A DNA stretch of 13,557 nt from Sulfurimonas sp. (GTDB lineage: Bacteria > Campylobacterota > Campylobacteria > Campylobacterales > Sulfurimonadaceae). Both the position numbers and the translations under genes were made by a program. Location of the stretch: NCBI GenBank assembly GCA_021157485.1, contig JAGGWO010000117.1, positions 1-13,557 of the forward strand, written 5' to 3'. This document shows positions 12,838 through 13,557 of this stretch, piece after piece (positions within the stretch are counted from its first letter, which is position 1; every line of letters starts with the position of its first letter). The notes beneath the pieces were generated by a model that was given only the letters and a program-made list of their open reading frames with translations, did no database searches and was not told where the DNA came from.

Positions 12838-13557
12838 TTATAGGTATTGTAAGATTTCCACAGCTATAAAAATAACCCCTAAAAACGCAACTGAAGATAT
12901 AAAGACCAAAGCAGTGACAACTCTTGGACTACAATCATAAAGTGAAGCTAAATTCACATTTGCAACTGCTAGGGGCATTATAAGTTCTATAAAAATTATT
13001 CCTTTTATCATCGGGTCTAGTTCTAGGTTCACAAGCACTATAAACGCAACTAGAGGAAGAAGTATAAACTTAAATGCCAGTACCCAAATAAGCAATGTTT
13101 TACTAATCTCTTTTATCTTCGTTCCATAGAGATAAATCCCAAATAAAAAGAGTTGCATAGTCATTGAAGCGTAAGCTCCCATCATGAGCATATTCATGAT
13201 AGAAGAGTGGATTTGTACCTCGTAAATGCTCAGAAAAATCGCGATAAACGCAGCCCAGAGAATAGGAAGCTTGACTATATTCATAAGAGATGTTTTTGTA
13301 TCAAAAGTTCCACGCGAGTAGTAGTAAACACCGATGGTATAAACAACAAATACATTTACAAGGTTTACAACAGTTGTGTATGGAATAGACTCTTCACCAA
13401 AAATAGCGATATTTATAGGGATACCAAGATTTCCAGTATTTCCAATTATGGCAGCAACGGTAGCTATTGAGTACTCTTTCTTATTCTCAAAGAGTAGTTT
13501 TGCTACAAACGCAGCGATAAGAATTACAATAGCTACAATTGCGAGATATATTGAAGG
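12838..13557 (-). CDS. AEC-family (auxin efflux carrier-like) permease, 5' part outside the window
   Basis: An open minus-strand frame runs from the right edge to TAA at 12838-12840, giving 239 residues with the N-terminus missing (the family is about 300-310). It is an inner-membrane secondary transporter of the AEC superfamily; substrates range from dicarboxylates to amino acids, and none can be named here. The visible part has roughly seven hydrophobic segments. It includes the family motif GNTGNLGIPI (about residues 39-48 of the visible part, in IIGNTGNLGIPINIAIFGEE), which forms the conserved Asn/Gly/Pro break, and a later MPLAVANVNLASLY. A Met at 13282-13284 is internal: the frame and the homologous sequence continue upstream without a stop. 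It converges on selO, with 112 bp between stops. Confidence 0.88.
   Translation of the reverse strand, partial: PSIYLAIVAIVILIAAFVAKLLFENKKEYSIATVAAIIGNTGNLGIPINIAIFGEESIPYTTVVNLVNVFVVYTIGVYYYSRGTFDTKTSLMNIVKLPILWAAFIAIFLSIYEVQIHSSIMNMLMMGAYASMTMQLFLFGIYLYGTKIKEISKTLLIWVLAFKFILLPLVAFIVLVNLELDPMIKGIIFIELIMPLAVANVNLASLYDCSPRVVTALVFISSVAFLGVIFIAVEILQYL

Larger units (their letters stand above)
920..13513. repeat. dispersed heptamer AAACGCA / TGCGTTT
   Basis: At least 24 copies by eye. AAACGCA starts at 2750, 5408, 7890, 8736, 9117, 9186, 10021, 10747, 11399, 12883, 13042, 13246 and 13507. TGCGTTT starts at 920, 3233, 6249, 8135, 10293, 10333, 11791, 11812, 12065, 12429 and 12475. About 14 have a G after AAACGCA. 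All lie inside genes, in all three reading frames and on both strands. A role (uptake, recombination or segregation signal) is inference only. Confidence 0.45.

Noticed and set aside
13282..13284. ATG as a possible true start of a short 148-residue permease
   Set aside because: The frame continues upstream without a stop to the window edge and encodes the conserved AEC Asn/Gly/Pro motif, so this Met is internal.
13207..13470. Plus-strand open frame opposite the permease gene
   Set aside because: The minus frame is open to the edge and carries AEC motifs, so the plus frame is a shadow.
920..13513. The AAACGCA heptamer as a restriction site
   Set aside because: It is not palindromic and is enriched, whereas restriction targets are usually avoided; a methylation-only role remains possible.
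1..13557. tRNA or rRNA genes, CRISPR arrays, insertion sequences or prophage genes
   Set aside because: Read through for tandem repeats with spacers, transposase or integrase motifs, and cloverleaf-like GTTCGA loops; none found. All gene products fit ordinary chromosomal genes.

Overview
The window is an AT-rich chromosomal segment of a Campylobacterota (Epsilonproteobacteria) genome, most like Sulfurimonas or a close relative. This rests on the low GC content, promoters of the TGnTATAAT type, and the gene order NifU-like / TPR-like / murE ... ybaB / PDZ protein / ispA / tkt. From memory this order matches a block in Campylobacter jejuni. Nearly every base is coding and no RNA gene, insertion sequence or CRISPR array is visible.

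Layout. (1) 1-402: the end of the alpha ribosomal operon, with the last codons of probable rpoA overlapping rplQ, then a hairpin. (2) 456-1673: an aldo/keto reductase. (3) 1772-3932: a plus-strand cluster of NifU-type Fe-S scaffold, TPR-like protein and murE. (4) 3929-4489, minus: a small outer-membrane beta-barrel that converges on murE with a 4-bp overlap. (5) 4605-9626, plus: a tight run of thioredoxin-like 2Fe-2S ferredoxin, panD, ybaB/ebfC, a secreted PDZ protein, ispA, tkt and a 49-residue membrane peptide. (6) 9628-11187, minus: a double-domain SagB/nitroreductase-like flavoprotein, divergent from (7) 11286-12725, plus: selO (ydiU), the protein AMPylase. (8) 12838-13557, minus: the C-terminal part of an AEC-family permease running off the right edge.

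The genes are mostly housekeeping: translation, meso-DAP peptidoglycan (murE), isoprenoids (ispA), pentose phosphate metabolism (tkt), CoA precursor (panD) and Fe-S handling. The accessory part is the divergent nitroreductase-selO pair, whose shared spacer carries a 35-bp inverted repeat that ends 3 bp from the nitroreductase start.

I see no clear-cut new defence or mobile system. The least explained signal is a dispersed heptamer, AAACGCA/TGCGTTT, with at least 24 copies counted by eye. It falls in all three reading frames and on both strands, which suggests a DNA-level role. Other points are the insertion of three genes into an otherwise conserved block, a small unannotated membrane peptide with a hairpin over its Shine-Dalgarno sequence, and a cysteine-rich PDZ protein.
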